Source of the DNA: Planctomycetota bacterium | Lineage (GTDB): Bacteria > Planctomycetota > UBA11346 | DNA length: 64,000 nucleotides | Reading direction: 5' to 3' | NCBI GenBank assembly: GCA_028280785.1 | Contig: JANQLF010000055.1 | Span: 19,429 to 83,428, forward strand | In this document: positions 25,171 to 33,943 of the stretch, piece by piece | Position numbering within the stretch: position 1 is the stretch's first letter | Layout of the letters: each line of letters opens with the position of its first letter | Notes under the pieces: generated by a model | Databases searched by the model: none | What the model saw: the letters and a program-made list of their open reading frames with translations, nothing else | What the model was told of the DNA's origin: nothing | Position numbers and translations under genes: made by a program

Positions 25171-27903
25171 ATTAATTAAAAACCGCTCTGCCGCTGGGTC
25201 ATAATGCTTCTGTCCAGGATTAAGACGTTCACGCATGTAGAGTTGACACATTATCATTTCACCCTTTCCCATTGGAATGCTCATCAGAACAGGGAATTTT
25301 TTATTCGAGGCCCACAATAATTTATTGGCATTTTTCATAACCGCACTGTTCTCAAGTATAACTTCATCAGCAATTTTATTAGGCAGACCATTCCAACGCC
25401 ACAATAAGTCTAGCGGATAATCATTTAATGCTGAATGTTCTATTTCTCGATAAATATGAGCGCGAGAACAGGCCACTTTATTAATATGCTGGTACTCCGG
25501 CTTACCAACTTCACAGTCAATCAATGCTTTCCATCCACCAGGCCAAGTCTCTTGACGCAAAACGATAACTTGTCGTCCTGATTTTGCATAATCTGTAATC
25601 ATTTTAATTGCGCCCGGTCGCATCATATAGTTAATTTTTTTCATATCATCGATGAGCAGAATATCGGCGTCTATCTTACCATCACGCACCCATTCGCGCA
25701 CTTCACATTGATGTCGCTTTAAAAATGTACGCACTACGTCAGTGGCACCCAGCAACTGTATGCGTTTGCCTTTAAGTGCTTGGCTATATTTCCCAGGATT
25801 GACCGCACGCACTACACGCTGACTCACAATCGGTCTAGCATTCTTGGGCGTCACGACCACAGCTAAATAATAGGTACCTTCACCTTGAGGTATTGGAATA
25901 CGTACATTTACACGTCGGCGTGAATTCGAATCAAAATACATGAGATTACTCTTCTGCCAAATTGCTGCTTCCAACGCCTGAGCATCTGGCACAAAAACTG
26001 GATCTTCTGGCGTGATATACATTTTCACTGTCAGCGCTTCGGGCTCCAAGGTTTCATTTATCAAACAAATAGGCACATCTAATTGTGTACCGACAACAAA
26101 ATTACGGTCCCATAAGTCAACGCTTGCAAGAATCGGCGACATACTGCTATGCAATGCCGCTGCCATCGGTGTTGGAAAATCATCACGCCAGTGATTACCG
26201 CGTAATCCAGTCCATCCGGCATACATATATGGCAACAATAAATCAAATCCCAATCGTCGCATGCATTCCGTTTGTTCAGCCCCGAATTCGGCATGAATTA
26301 ATTGAGCACCCGGATGCTTGGCATCACCAAGTGCGCGACCAGCTGGTCCCCACATATTATTGATATACTCAGAATTACACAAAGGGCGTTGCGGATCCTT
26401 ACGCTTCATTAAATCAGCCATATCGAGTTGAAATTGGCCTTCTGGATATCGTACCACACTAAAACATGTATGCGCATCGAGCACATCCGGTGTTCCCATT
26501 AATTCTTCGCCAGTTCGCATAATCGGAAGTGTTGGATCAATTTTTTTTGCATGCCGATATAAGACCGTTGATTCCCAATGATTATCTTCATGGGATTCAT
26601 TACTAATAACCCACATAATAATTGATGGGTGATTACACAACTTACGCATCCATGCCTCACAATCGATCAAAGCATTGCGATGCAATATTTCATAATCTTG
26701 TTTTGAATAACCAAACTCCCCATGATTATAAAGCAATGGCATTTCGGCCAAAAACATCATTCCATGCTGGTCTGCCGTATCTGCCCACAATGTCGGCATT
26801 GGCTGCGTATGCGTGCGCATGACATTCATATTCATCGCTCGTGCTTCGTCGACTAAATATGTTTTCACACTTTCATTGTACTTATTACCCCACAGCCATT
26901 CGTTGACCAATGATGAACCACGCAACCACAAGGGCTTACCATTTAATTGAAAGCGCCCATTGGCGATACTTATTTCACGCATACCAAAATGAATACGGAC
27001 ATCATCAAAAATATCACCATGCTTCGATGTCACAATACGTGCTTCATAAAGCGCAGGAGTCTCTGGTGTCCATAGATCTGGATTTTGCAGAACACAATTA
27101 ATCTTACCCGTATATACCTGCCCTGCTTCAACAACGGCAGTACTACTTGCGCGTGCAATCACATACTCATCGCCAGGTTTACGTATTTCGACTGCCACTC
27201 TTAATTGCTGTGCTTCGTTCTTATGAGATTGTAATGTATAATGAAATGCTACATACTCTTTACTGATTTGCGGACGAGCATGAATGTGCTTGGTATAAAT
27301 CTCATCATAAAATTCCAGCCAAATATCCTGATAAATACCCGGCGCCTTGCTTCCCCAAGACTGCGTTGCTGCACCTACTGGTAATAGTGGAAAACCTGAT
27401 TTGCTTTTCGGTATTCCATTCCAGCCTTGAATCTTCAATACAATGTCATTGGTACCAGCAATTAACACATCATGAGGTATCAATATAGTATGCGGCCCGA
27501 TCGGCACATGTTTATCTAAAAACTTACCATTAATCCAAACGGACGCACCAAAACTCACACCACCCCACTTCAACACGCCCTGTCGTTGAGCTTGTTCTTG
27601 AGAAAGTCTAAAACTACGACGGGCCCATACCGATTCACAAGCTAGAATCTGCTCTTTATTAAATCCGTCTTTATGCTGCATAAGGCTACCGGTCGGCACC
27701 GTTACATCGACCCAATCATTTATGGCCGTGGCAATATTAGTTTGCCAAACATCTTCCTGCATGTGGCCTGCAGTAACTTGCCAAGCACCACTTAAATTAT
27801 AGGCATCGCGTTTGAAATCTAAATGTAGATCCGCAGCAAAAAGACCACACGCTAAACTGAGCAATACTAAAATCTTAGATAAATATGTCTGTAACGAATA
27901 CAT
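25156..27903 (-). CDS. Secreted glycoside hydrolase family 2 enzyme
   Basis: The 915-residue protein has a signal peptide (cut near residue 23). Domains: sugar-binding jelly roll (about 30-205, with VSFGASVWINGKFLDKH), Ig-like strand domain (205-310), TIM barrel (about 310-610), and C-terminal regions to 915. The acid/base is Glu436 in MWVISNESHED; Glu512 in CNSEYINNMWG is the likely nucleophile. NGKPLWLRGSSL is the usual family entry to the barrel. Residues 700-790 look like an alpha/beta insert (KGKRIQLLGATDVV, DADILLIDDM). The specificity could be galactosidase, glucuronidase or mannosidase-like. AGGTGAG precedes ATG. It acts outside the cytoplasm. Confidence 0.88.
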   Translation of the reverse strand: MYSLQTYLSKILVLLSLACGLFAADLHLDFKRDAYNLSGAWQVTAGHMQEDVWQTNIATAINDWVDVTVPTGSLMQHKDGFNKEQILACESVWARRSFRLSQEQAQRQGVLKWGGVSFGASVWINGKFLDKHVPIGPHTILIPHDVLIAGTNDIVLKIQGWNGIPKSKSGFPLLPVGAATQSWGSKAPGIYQDIWLEFYDEIYTKHIHARPQISKEYVAFHYTLQSHKNEAQQLRVAVEIRKPGDEYVIARASSTAVVEAGQVYTGKINCVLQNPDLWTPETPALYEARIVTSKHGDIFDDVRIHFGMREISIANGRFQLNGKPLWLRGSSLVNEWLWGNKYNESVKTYLVDEARAMNMNVMRTHTQPMPTLWADTADQHGMMFLAEMPLLYNHGEFGYSKQDYEILHRNALIDCEAWMRKLCNHPSIIMWVISNESHEDNHWESTVLYRHAKKIDPTLPIMRTGEELMGTPDVLDAHTCFSVVRYPEGQFQLDMADLMKRKDPQRPLCNSEYINNMWGPAGRALGDAKHPGAQLIHAEFGAEQTECMRRLGFDLLLPYMYAGWTGLRGNHWRDDFPTPMAAALHSSMSPILASVDLWDRNFVVGTQLDVPICLINETLEPEALTVKMYITPEDPVFVPDAQALEAAIWQKSNLMYFDSNSRRRVNVRIPIPQGEGTYYLAVVVTPKNARPIVSQRVVRAVNPGKYSQALKGKRIQLLGATDVVRTFLKRHQCEVREWVRDGKIDADILLIDDMKKINYMMRPGAIKMITDYAKSGRQVIVLRQETWPGGWKALIDCEVGKPEYQHINKVACSRAHIYREIEHSALNDYPLDLLWRWNGLPNKIADEVILENSAVMKNANKLLWASNKKFPVLMSIPMGKGEMIMCQLYMRERLNPGQKHYDPAAERFLINLLRQ

Positions 27904-28183
27904 AGCTCACCTCGAGTAATTAACTGCCACCCATTTGAATGGTTACAGAATTCCCAATTAAAGAGTTCGGTATTACGGAACAGCTTTTTAGACCGCACGT
28001 ATAAGCGCTTAATTGAATTTCCGCTACGGGAAATCGCAAGCTGACAGGTCTAGAAACCACGACAGCGAAACCAATGCTAGGCATGGGAATTCTCTTTCTT
28101 TTGATTTTCCTAAGAAAAATCCCATTAATTATAACTACATAAATTTTAATTTAAAGAAATTAACGATTGGTTTCTTAAAACGA

Positions 28184-28939
28184 TTAAGACACTACTTCGA
28201 AGTGTCTTGAAACTACCCAATCTGGGCGTGGATTTTCAACGGCAATTGGTTTATTTGCAATGCTATTATAGCAGATAATAAACGTTTTTCGTGGTAGTGG
28301 TGACATGTTATGACTGCTACCATGCACGAGGTTACAATCAAAAAATAGGACATCACCTGGATTACCAGTTAAATGGGTAATATCTTCTTCACGTACTCGT
28401 GATTTAAGCTCTCCTGGCGTTACACACCATTGCTTATAACTCGTGGTAACCTCGTCACTATAATGTTCAATGCGACCCCATTTATGAGATCCAGCAATGC
28501 CCATTAAACAGCCATTATTAATGGTCGATTGGTCTAAAAAGACCATCACCGACATCATCTGCGGCTGCACCCCATCGTACATCCAATAGCCGTAATCCTG
28601 ATGCCACAACCACACCGTGCCTTCAAAGGCATCCTTCACATTAATTTTGCTATGCCAAATATACACATCATTACCAATGATGTGTTGAACCGGATTCAGA
28701 ATTGATGGATTTCTAACCACATCAGCAAAAGTCTCATTTTGCTCGTGAGCTGCATAGATCTGACGAACGGCACCACTTTTTTCGCGTTCCCGGTGCATGC
28801 CATCAACGGCATCATCCCCCTGCACGAGCATATCGATTTGACCTTGGATCAGATCTAATTCCTCTGTTTTTAAGAGACCGCGCTGTATATAGAATCCATC
28901 ACGTTGGTATTGCTCGTAAGCTGCTGCTGTCCAGTTCAT
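28184..28939 (-). CDS. Phytanoyl-CoA-dioxygenase-like (PhyH) Fe(II)/2OG oxygenase
   Basis: ATG at 28939 has AGGAGTG upstream and is preferred to ATG-like starts at 28975. The 251-residue cytosolic enzyme has the full iron triad: His113-x-Asp115 in WLWHQDYGYW and distal His206 in NLVHGSSHN, with Arg217 for 2-oxoglutarate. CLMGIAGSHKWG is the usual PhyH loop. It should hydroxylate a small substrate, not necessarily phytanoyl-CoA. It is divergent from an AraC gene starting at 29051, which probably controls it. With the two genes beyond, it forms a mirror-image PhyH-AraC-AraC-PhyH block. The 244 bp upstream of the GH2 gene and below 28184 is AT-rich with no gene seen. Confidence 0.88.
   Translation of the reverse strand: MNWTAAAYEQYQRDGFYIQRGLLKTEELDLIQGQIDMLVQGDDAVDGMHREREKSGAVRQIYAAHEQNETFADVVRNPSILNPVQHIIGNDVYIWHSKINVKDAFEGTVWLWHQDYGYWMYDGVQPQMMSVMVFLDQSTINNGCLMGIAGSHKWGRIEHYSDEVTTSYKQWCVTPGELKSRVREEDITHLTGNPGDVLFFDCNLVHGSSHNMSPLPRKTFIICYNSIANKPIAVENPRPDWVVSRHFEVVS
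28186..28208. terminator. Hairpin overlapping the PhyH stop codon
   Basis: AAGACACT (28186-28193) pairs with AGTGTCTT (28201-28208) over a 7-base loop, at the very end of the minus-strand PhyH gene. The following minus-strand sequence is moderately T-rich (TTAATCGTTTT). It may act as a terminator that includes the stop codon. Confidence 0.4.
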
Positions 28940-28985
28940 CGACACACTCCTGACAAGTATTTTATCAAGCGCCATTTACAACAGC

Positions 28986-29032
28986 AATATCGATGTCTTG
29001 CTTAAATATCGATAATATGATATTATTATACT
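28986..29032. promoter_or_regulatory. AraC-type direct repeats and palindrome between PhyH and AraC genes
   Basis: AATATCGAT occurs at 28986-28994 and again at 29005-29013, 19 bp apart. A perfect palindrome ATAATAT-G-ATATTAT (29012-29026) follows, then TATACT (29027-29032) as the likely -10 box of the AraC gene, 18 bp before ATG at 29051. The 19-bp spacing is the same as at 20111-20139. Confidence 0.5.
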
Positions 29033-29050
29033 TTCACCATAATCGACACC

Positions 29051-29713
29051 ATGCGCTCAAACACACGTTATCAATGGGATCTCTTACCACGCTTAGCCAT
29101 GCACATCGAACGTGGCTATGGCGACAAGGCTCACCGTGAACTCAAAGAACTCCTCGAAACCGTTAATCTACAAAGCGAAGCCAATCTCATGCTGAGCAAA
29201 ATGCGCTGTGCCCAGATCATGTCGACTTGCATGCGTGCTGCGCGTTTAGGTGGCGCATCGAGCACCAATTTACTCAACGAGCACTTCTTCGAACTAGCCC
29301 AACTGAGCCGCTTACAAACCTGGACAGCCTGCAAACGACGCATGCATCGCTATGTTGACTTATTACTCGGCCAAATTGACGACGACGAGTCCGATCGCAT
29401 GCACCGCATTATCGCATCCATCTGTGAAGAACTATGCAGCTCTATTCAATCGGCGCGCAGCCTCAGCCAATATGCCCAGGAACTCGAATTAAGTGAAGGA
29501 CACCTATCGCGATCGTTTTCTGAGATTCGTGGCCGTTCATTTAGCGAAGAAATTCGCCTGATCCGTATCCAGAAAGCCAAACACTTATTAATCGAAACCG
29601 ATAATAGTGTACAGTCAATCGCAGAATCTCTCGGCGTTGCCAGCCCTTCCCAATTTATTGCTGATTTTCGCCATGAGACCGGCATGACGCCCGGTCAATA
29701 CCGTAAAGCTTAA
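29051..29713 (+). CDS. AraC-family regulator with helical N-terminus
   Basis: The 220-residue protein has a C-terminal AraC double helix-turn-helix (about 120-218: SLSQYAQELELSEGHLSRSF, SVQSIAESLGVASPSQFIADF, ending TPGQYRKA). The N-terminal 110 residues are helical with several cysteines (MRCAQIMSTCMRAARLGG), not a cupin, which is unusual among the AraC proteins here and may mean a different signal. It lacks a Shine-Dalgarno. It is divergent from the PhyH gene starting at 28939 and convergent with the next AraC gene, overlapping by 4 bp at the stop codons. Confidence 0.85.
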   Translation: MRSNTRYQWDLLPRLAMHIERGYGDKAHRELKELLETVNLQSEANLMLSKMRCAQIMSTCMRAARLGGASSTNLLNEHFFELAQLSRLQTWTACKRRMHRYVDLLLGQIDDDESDRMHRIIASICEELCSSIQSARSLSQYAQELELSEGHLSRSFSEIRGRSFSEEIRLIRIQKAKHLLIETDNSVQSIAESLGVASPSQFIADFRHETGMTPGQYRKA

Positions 29714-30549
29714 GCATTGCGATAAGCGCGCGGTGAGGCTTGATACTCAGCTTTAAAACATCGCGAGAAATGAAAAGGCGTTTTAAAACCAAGCGCATCA
29801 GCTATTTCCTGAATACTCTCTTGACCATGGCGCAGTCGATAGGCCGCCTCTTCTAAGCGTAATTTCATGTGATATTGACTTGGACTGATCTGATAATGTT
29901 TTTTAAAACTGCGTAAAAAATAATATTCAGATAAATGCGCGGCATTAGCGATCTCAACCAAGGATAAATGCTGATGCACATTACTACGCATATACATAAT
30001 CGCTCGTTGCAAACGCTGCTCTAAACTACTAGCAGGTGCAGCCTGAGACTCGCCACGCAAAAACGGATCGAGCAACTGCAGCATCAGTCCCTGCGAACGC
30101 AAACGCCACAACGGCCCCGCCTCTTGATAAATCGCTAACAAGTTTTCAAAACATTGTAAACTATCTTTATCAGCGGGCGCCACATACGGCACATCTAAAG
30201 GTGCTTGCCTTAAATAAAGATCATCATTGTTAAACCGAGCACTCCATGGCACAACGTAGGACAACTCACGATGCTCGGAGTAAAACACATCTAAATGAAT
30301 ATAATAAAATTCACTACGCGTAAAAAAATCATGGTAATGCGGCACACCAGGCTGAACCAAGTACAAAGACCCTGGTGCTAAATCGTAGGTCCGCTCATCA
30401 ATGTAGCTGCGACCTCTACCACGACGTAACATAAACAACTCATAATCGAGCAAACTACGCTGATGCTGCGGCATAGCGCGCAGCGCAGGATCGCTTTCCT
30501 CATAAGCCATCATCCGCAAATAAGGACAAAATATGGTATTATTTTCCAT
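29710..30549 (-). CDS. AraC-family regulator (cupin sensor)
   Basis: ATG at 30549 is chosen; a GTG at 30561 is also in frame. The 279-residue protein has a cupin-like sensor (residues 30-140: DYELFMLRRGRGRSYI, LAPGSLYLVQPGVPHYHDFF) and a C-terminal double helix-turn-helix (about 180-278: SLVEIANAAHLSEYYFLRSF, SIQEIADALGFKTPFHFSRCF, ending SPRAYRNA). It is divergent from the second PhyH gene (30670) and is probably its regulator. No Shine-Dalgarno is present. Candidate half-sites sharing AGCAA lie at 30587 and 30608, 21 bp apart. Confidence 0.88.
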   Translation of the reverse strand: MENNTIFCPYLRMMAYEESDPALRAMPQHQRSLLDYELFMLRRGRGRSYIDERTYDLAPGSLYLVQPGVPHYHDFFTRSEFYYIHLDVFYSEHRELSYVVPWSARFNNDDLYLRQAPLDVPYVAPADKDSLQCFENLLAIYQEAGPLWRLRSQGLMLQLLDPFLRGESQAAPASSLEQRLQRAIMYMRSNVHQHLSLVEIANAAHLSEYYFLRSFKKHYQISPSQYHMKLRLEEAAYRLRHGQESIQEIADALGFKTPFHFSRCFKAEYQASPRAYRNA

Positions 30550-30639
30550 GATAATCAGCACATATTATGCAGTTTACAATATATAAAGCAATATTAGATA
30601 TATTTTGAGCAAGTCTATCCATGGCCCCAACGTAAGTCC

Positions 30640-30648
30640 TGCTATACT
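30640..30648 (+). promoter_or_regulatory. Extended -10 promoter of the second PhyH gene
   Basis: TGC-TATACT (-10 at 30643-30648) lies 21 bp before ATG at 30670, with AAGGA as the ribosome site in between. The same TGC-TATACT box occurs before the AraC gene at 20166. The -35 region is weak, as expected for an activated promoter. Confidence 0.5.
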
Positions 30649-30669
30649 TCGGGCCATCAAGGAACTACT

Positions 30670-31575
30670 ATGACGATTATGACCAGCGAACTCAAAAGCA
30701 GCCATCACGCAGTCGGCTCAACCTTCCCTCGTCTCAAGGATGCGAGTGATGTTGATCAATACCGCCTCAACGATGAACAAGTTCGTCATTACCATGAACA
30801 CGGCTATTTGCCCAATCATCAGATCATGGATCAAAGCATGATCGAGCGCTTACGCCAAGGTTTGGAAGACATCGTCTACGGCGTCAATACCAATACTGAA
30901 GAACTCATTGACTTAGCTGGTGATTTTAAACCGATCGATAGAGGTGATGAAGTTCCGTTTATTTATTTTCAAGGCTCCTGGCTCGTCGACGAAGCCTTTC
31001 ATGATATTATTTTTCATCCGGCGATTACCGTCCCAATCAGCCAACTATTAAATACCAAAAAAGTTGTGTTCTGGCACGATCAGGTTTTTTATAAGCCACC
31101 ACTCAAAGGCCAAAATGTCAGCTGGCATCAAGATTACAGCTACTGGCAGCGCACCGCACCGCGCAATCACATCACAGCCTGGATTGGTCTTGATGATTCG
31201 CGTTTAGATAACGGCTGCCTCCAGGTTATTCCCGGCAGTCACAAATGGGGATTACTCGATACGGTTGATTTAGTCGGCGGTGACATGAATGCACTCAAAG
31301 AACAATTAAGCCCTGAACAGGCGGCTCAATTTAAGCCAACACCAGTTGAAATGCCCGTTGGTCAATGCTCATTCCATGACTCATTAACTATCCATGGATC
31401 CATGCCTAACACATCTGAGCGTCCGCGTCGCGCTCTCATTTTGAATTTCATGGGTGAAGATGTTCGCTCAAATGACGGTGAAAATCCTCTGATGCCCGGC
31501 TATCCACCTATACCACAAGGCGATTTAGTCCGTGGTGACTTATGGCCGATTGTTTTTGATTCAAATCTAGACTAA
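30670..31575 (+). CDS. Phytanoyl-CoA-dioxygenase-like (PhyH) Fe(II)/2OG oxygenase
   Basis: The 301-residue cytosolic protein has an intact iron site: His153-x-Asp155 in SWHQDYSYW and distal His242 in LTIHGSMPN, plus Arg residues at 253-254 for 2-oxoglutarate. IGLDDSRLDNGCLQVIPGSHKWG is the family's core loop. It is related to the protein at 28184-28939 but distinct. AAGGA precedes ATG. The divergent AraC gene is its likely regulator. The substrate is unknown; members hydroxylate fatty acyl groups, amino acids, ectoine and osmolytes. Its end overlaps the convergent radical SAM gene by 9 bp. Confidence 0.88.
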   Translation: MTIMTSELKSSHHAVGSTFPRLKDASDVDQYRLNDEQVRHYHEHGYLPNHQIMDQSMIERLRQGLEDIVYGVNTNTEELIDLAGDFKPIDRGDEVPFIYFQGSWLVDEAFHDIIFHPAITVPISQLLNTKKVVFWHDQVFYKPPLKGQNVSWHQDYSYWQRTAPRNHITAWIGLDDSRLDNGCLQVIPGSHKWGLLDTVDLVGGDMNALKEQLSPEQAAQFKPTPVEMPVGQCSFHDSLTIHGSMPNTSERPRRALILNFMGEDVRSNDGENPLMPGYPPIPQGDLVRGDLWPIVFDSNLD

Positions 31576-33009
31576 TAACGAATCATCAATGTTTAGATCT
31601 AAATAAGGATTAACATCAGAAATCGATTCTGTCACTGGCAGTAAATTATGTCGTGATTTTATGCGACTAGCGTAAATATAATTTGCTAGAAGCACAGGCG
31701 TCCGCCATATACCTGCATTTTTCAATCTCCGAATCACATTCGTAAATTTATAAACAGCCTTATCAGCATACAAACACCCTTCACGCAGCTCTTCTCTCGA
31801 CATATTTTTGGGTTGAAATACTGGCAAATAATGAAAATGGGTATTGTCGTAATGAGACCAATCCTCATCTACTATCCGTCCTTCTTTTTTCATGTTTTTA
31901 TAAAGAACAGTATCTGGATACGGCGTTAAAACATAGAACTCTGGCAAGTCGATTCCAGATTTAATTATGAATTTTACTGTTGTATCAAAAACGCTACTAT
32001 CATCTTCATCAAAACCGAAAACAAAATTACCTTCAATAGCTATCCTGCGTTTATGTAATTTTTCAATTATTTTACTATACTCATCGACTTTATTTTGCAT
32101 TTTCGAGGCTGTTTTAATATTTCTCGCATTCAGCGTTTCAAAGCCAATGCTCACGAGCCAACAACCACTTTCTGCCATCGCATCCAAGAGCCTGTCATTA
32201 TTGGCCACATTCATTGTGATTTGACTTAGCCATTTTATACCCAGTGGCTTTAAGCCTTCAAATAACTCCATCGCACGTTTTGGATTGGCAGTCAATGTTG
32301 CATCTGGGAACCATACATTTTTTGCACCCGCCTTTGTTATTTCTTCCACAACGCTTTCAACAGATCGGGTTCTGTATGAACCAAGCGTCGATTGAATCGA
32401 GCAAAAATCACATTTAAAAGGACAGCTCCTTGAGAAATTAATAACATGAAAAGGAAGATACTTACCGCCAGAAATATCGTACTGATAGAAAGGCGCCTCT
32501 TCCATTGAGATCGTACGCTTATTTACATATCTAAACTGCAAAGTTCCCTTATTAAGATCATCAAGGACGTTGTCGATATAGCCTTCTGCTTCGCCAACGC
32601 ATACTGTATTAAAATAGTTCTGACACTCATCAGGTAGTGCCGTAGCATGTACGCCGCCGATCGCAGTCGGTACACCTCTTTTCAAAAATTGTTCTGAAAT
32701 CTGGTAGGCCCGTTTAATTTGAGTTGTAGTCGATGTTATGCAGACCAAGTCTGCGTTGATATTAAAATCAATTTCATCAACTTGCTCATCAATTACCGTC
32801 ACGTTCACTCTATCTTTAATCAATGCCTCCAAGGCATAGAGAGAAATAGGCGGCATGGTTGTGCAGTGCGAATGAGTTGGAATATCAAAATTCTTATCGT
32901 AGGTCCACGAAAAGAATCCTGTTATAATCCTATCAATTGGGGATAAGGAAACGTGATAATATTTATTAACCGTCTTAGGGTTTATCAGAAGGACATGTTT
33001 ATTTTTCAT
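31567..33009 (-). CDS. B12-binding-domain radical SAM protein
   Basis: ATG at 33009 gives 480 residues; a longer start (33051) lies inside the GH16 gene. Residues 1-150 form a cobalamin-binding-type Rossmann domain (ADLVCITSTTTQIKRAYQIS, PTAIGGVHATALPDE), though the cobalamin His motif is not clear. The radical SAM core follows with Cys196-x3-Cys200-x2-Cys203 (SRSCPFKCDFC) and AESGCWLVSIGFETLN. Relatives include methyltransferases and lipid- or natural-product-modifying enzymes. The start overlaps the upstream GH16 gene by 11 bp, so the two may be translated together. Codon usage is more AT-rich than in neighbours, suggesting possible transfer. The substrate is unknown. Confidence 0.8.
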   Translation of the reverse strand: MKNKHVLLINPKTVNKYYHVSLSPIDRIITGFFSWTYDKNFDIPTHSHCTTMPPISLYALEALIKDRVNVTVIDEQVDEIDFNINADLVCITSTTTQIKRAYQISEQFLKRGVPTAIGGVHATALPDECQNYFNTVCVGEAEGYIDNVLDDLNKGTLQFRYVNKRTISMEEAPFYQYDISGGKYLPFHVINFSRSCPFKCDFCSIQSTLGSYRTRSVESVVEEITKAGAKNVWFPDATLTANPKRAMELFEGLKPLGIKWLSQITMNVANNDRLLDAMAESGCWLVSIGFETLNARNIKTASKMQNKVDEYSKIIEKLHKRRIAIEGNFVFGFDEDDSSVFDTTVKFIIKSGIDLPEFYVLTPYPDTVLYKNMKKEGRIVDEDWSHYDNTHFHYLPVFQPKNMSREELREGCLYADKAVYKFTNVIRRLKNAGIWRTPVLLANYIYASRIKSRHNLLPVTESISDVNPYLDLNIDDSLLV

Positions 33010-33856
33010 TCGCTTTAGAATGATTGTACGGATAAAACTTAACCCAGTCAATGTAATAATGGGCGTCTTTTTCAGGTGGGCCCTTAATCCATTTTTTCAT
33101 GGTCCATGAATTAAAAAAGAATTCGTAGGCTGGGTCAATTTTATGTTCTTCGGTATACTTCCATTCATGCAAGAATTTACCATCAACGTGCCAGACCACA
33201 CGATCGGGCAACACATCAAAACCCCACTCATGGAATTCAGCAGATGGATTAAAATCCAAAGGAATATCCAAATGCCACAATGGCGCATGCTTTTTCAAAT
33301 GAATCGCTAAATGCACCTCGCCTTTATTGGGACCATAGGTATGCGACAAGAGTTCAATGTCGATTTCACCTTTGTTGCCGTCATTATTAGGTGTCTCTGT
33401 TTTTAGGTCGTCCCAATCTTTGGTAAAAATACTATTTAAAACACCAGGTACCGGAGTGGTTTTGACTCGAGCAACCCAACGGCCCCAGCCAAATTCTTGC
33501 TTTGACTGCATCGATCCGCCTTTACCAGGCAATCCTGGTTTCACCGTTTGCACGAGAAAACCCTCAGCATTGACCTTACAGCGATCTTTACCCATCTGAG
33601 TTTTGTTCTGCTTCCAAGTCGCAACCTGCCAATACTTGGCTTTGTTGGGCCAACCTACATCGAATTCGTCTACAAATGAAGGTTTCTCTGCAAATCCGCC
33701 TTCTTTTAAGTTAGTGATTTTCTTAGCTGATGCGGTGACAAAGGGCTTGGCCTTTTGGGTCTTTTCAGACTTTTCACCCAACTTATCCATACTATCAGCA
33801 GCGCACAAAACTGTGCTCATACATAAAACTATCGAAAGTAATACTATCTTGTTCAT
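32999..33856 (-). CDS. Secreted glycoside hydrolase family 16 enzyme
   Basis: ATG at 33856 has GAGGAAT upstream; a TTG and an ATG just before it are weaker choices. The 285-residue protein has a signal peptide (cut near residue 20, LCAADSM) and a jelly-roll core. The catalytic motif is Glu164-I-Asp166-I-Glu168 (GEIDIELLS), the ExDxE form of GH16. Other family segments are SKQEFGWGRWVARVK, FHEWGFDVLPDRVVWHVDGKFL and HYYIDWVKFYPY. GH16 includes agarases, carrageenases, laminarinases and porphyranases; substrate not readable here. It overlaps the radical SAM gene by 11 bp. The end is short of extra binding modules. Confidence 0.88.
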   Translation of the reverse strand: MNKIVLLSIVLCMSTVLCAADSMDKLGEKSEKTQKAKPFVTASAKKITNLKEGGFAEKPSFVDEFDVGWPNKAKYWQVATWKQNKTQMGKDRCKVNAEGFLVQTVKPGLPGKGGSMQSKQEFGWGRWVARVKTTPVPGVLNSIFTKDWDDLKTETPNNDGNKGEIDIELLSHTYGPNKGEVHLAIHLKKHAPLWHLDIPLDFNPSAEFHEWGFDVLPDRVVWHVDGKFLHEWKYTEEHKIDPAYEFFFNSWTMKKWIKGPPEKDAHYYIDWVKFYPYNHSKANEK

Positions 33857-33943
33857 ATTCATTCCTCGCAATGGCGCACGCTATCCATGATAGATGAAGA
33901 TCCAAGCCTGTATTCAGATGTTCAAACAGAACCGAACAATACG

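Noticed and set aside
28013..28210. 65-codon reading frame on the plus strand in the AT-rich gap
   Set aside because: No Shine-Dalgarno, no recognisable pattern, and it runs into the end of the PhyH gene on the other strand. The gap from 27904 to 28183 otherwise shows nothing clear.
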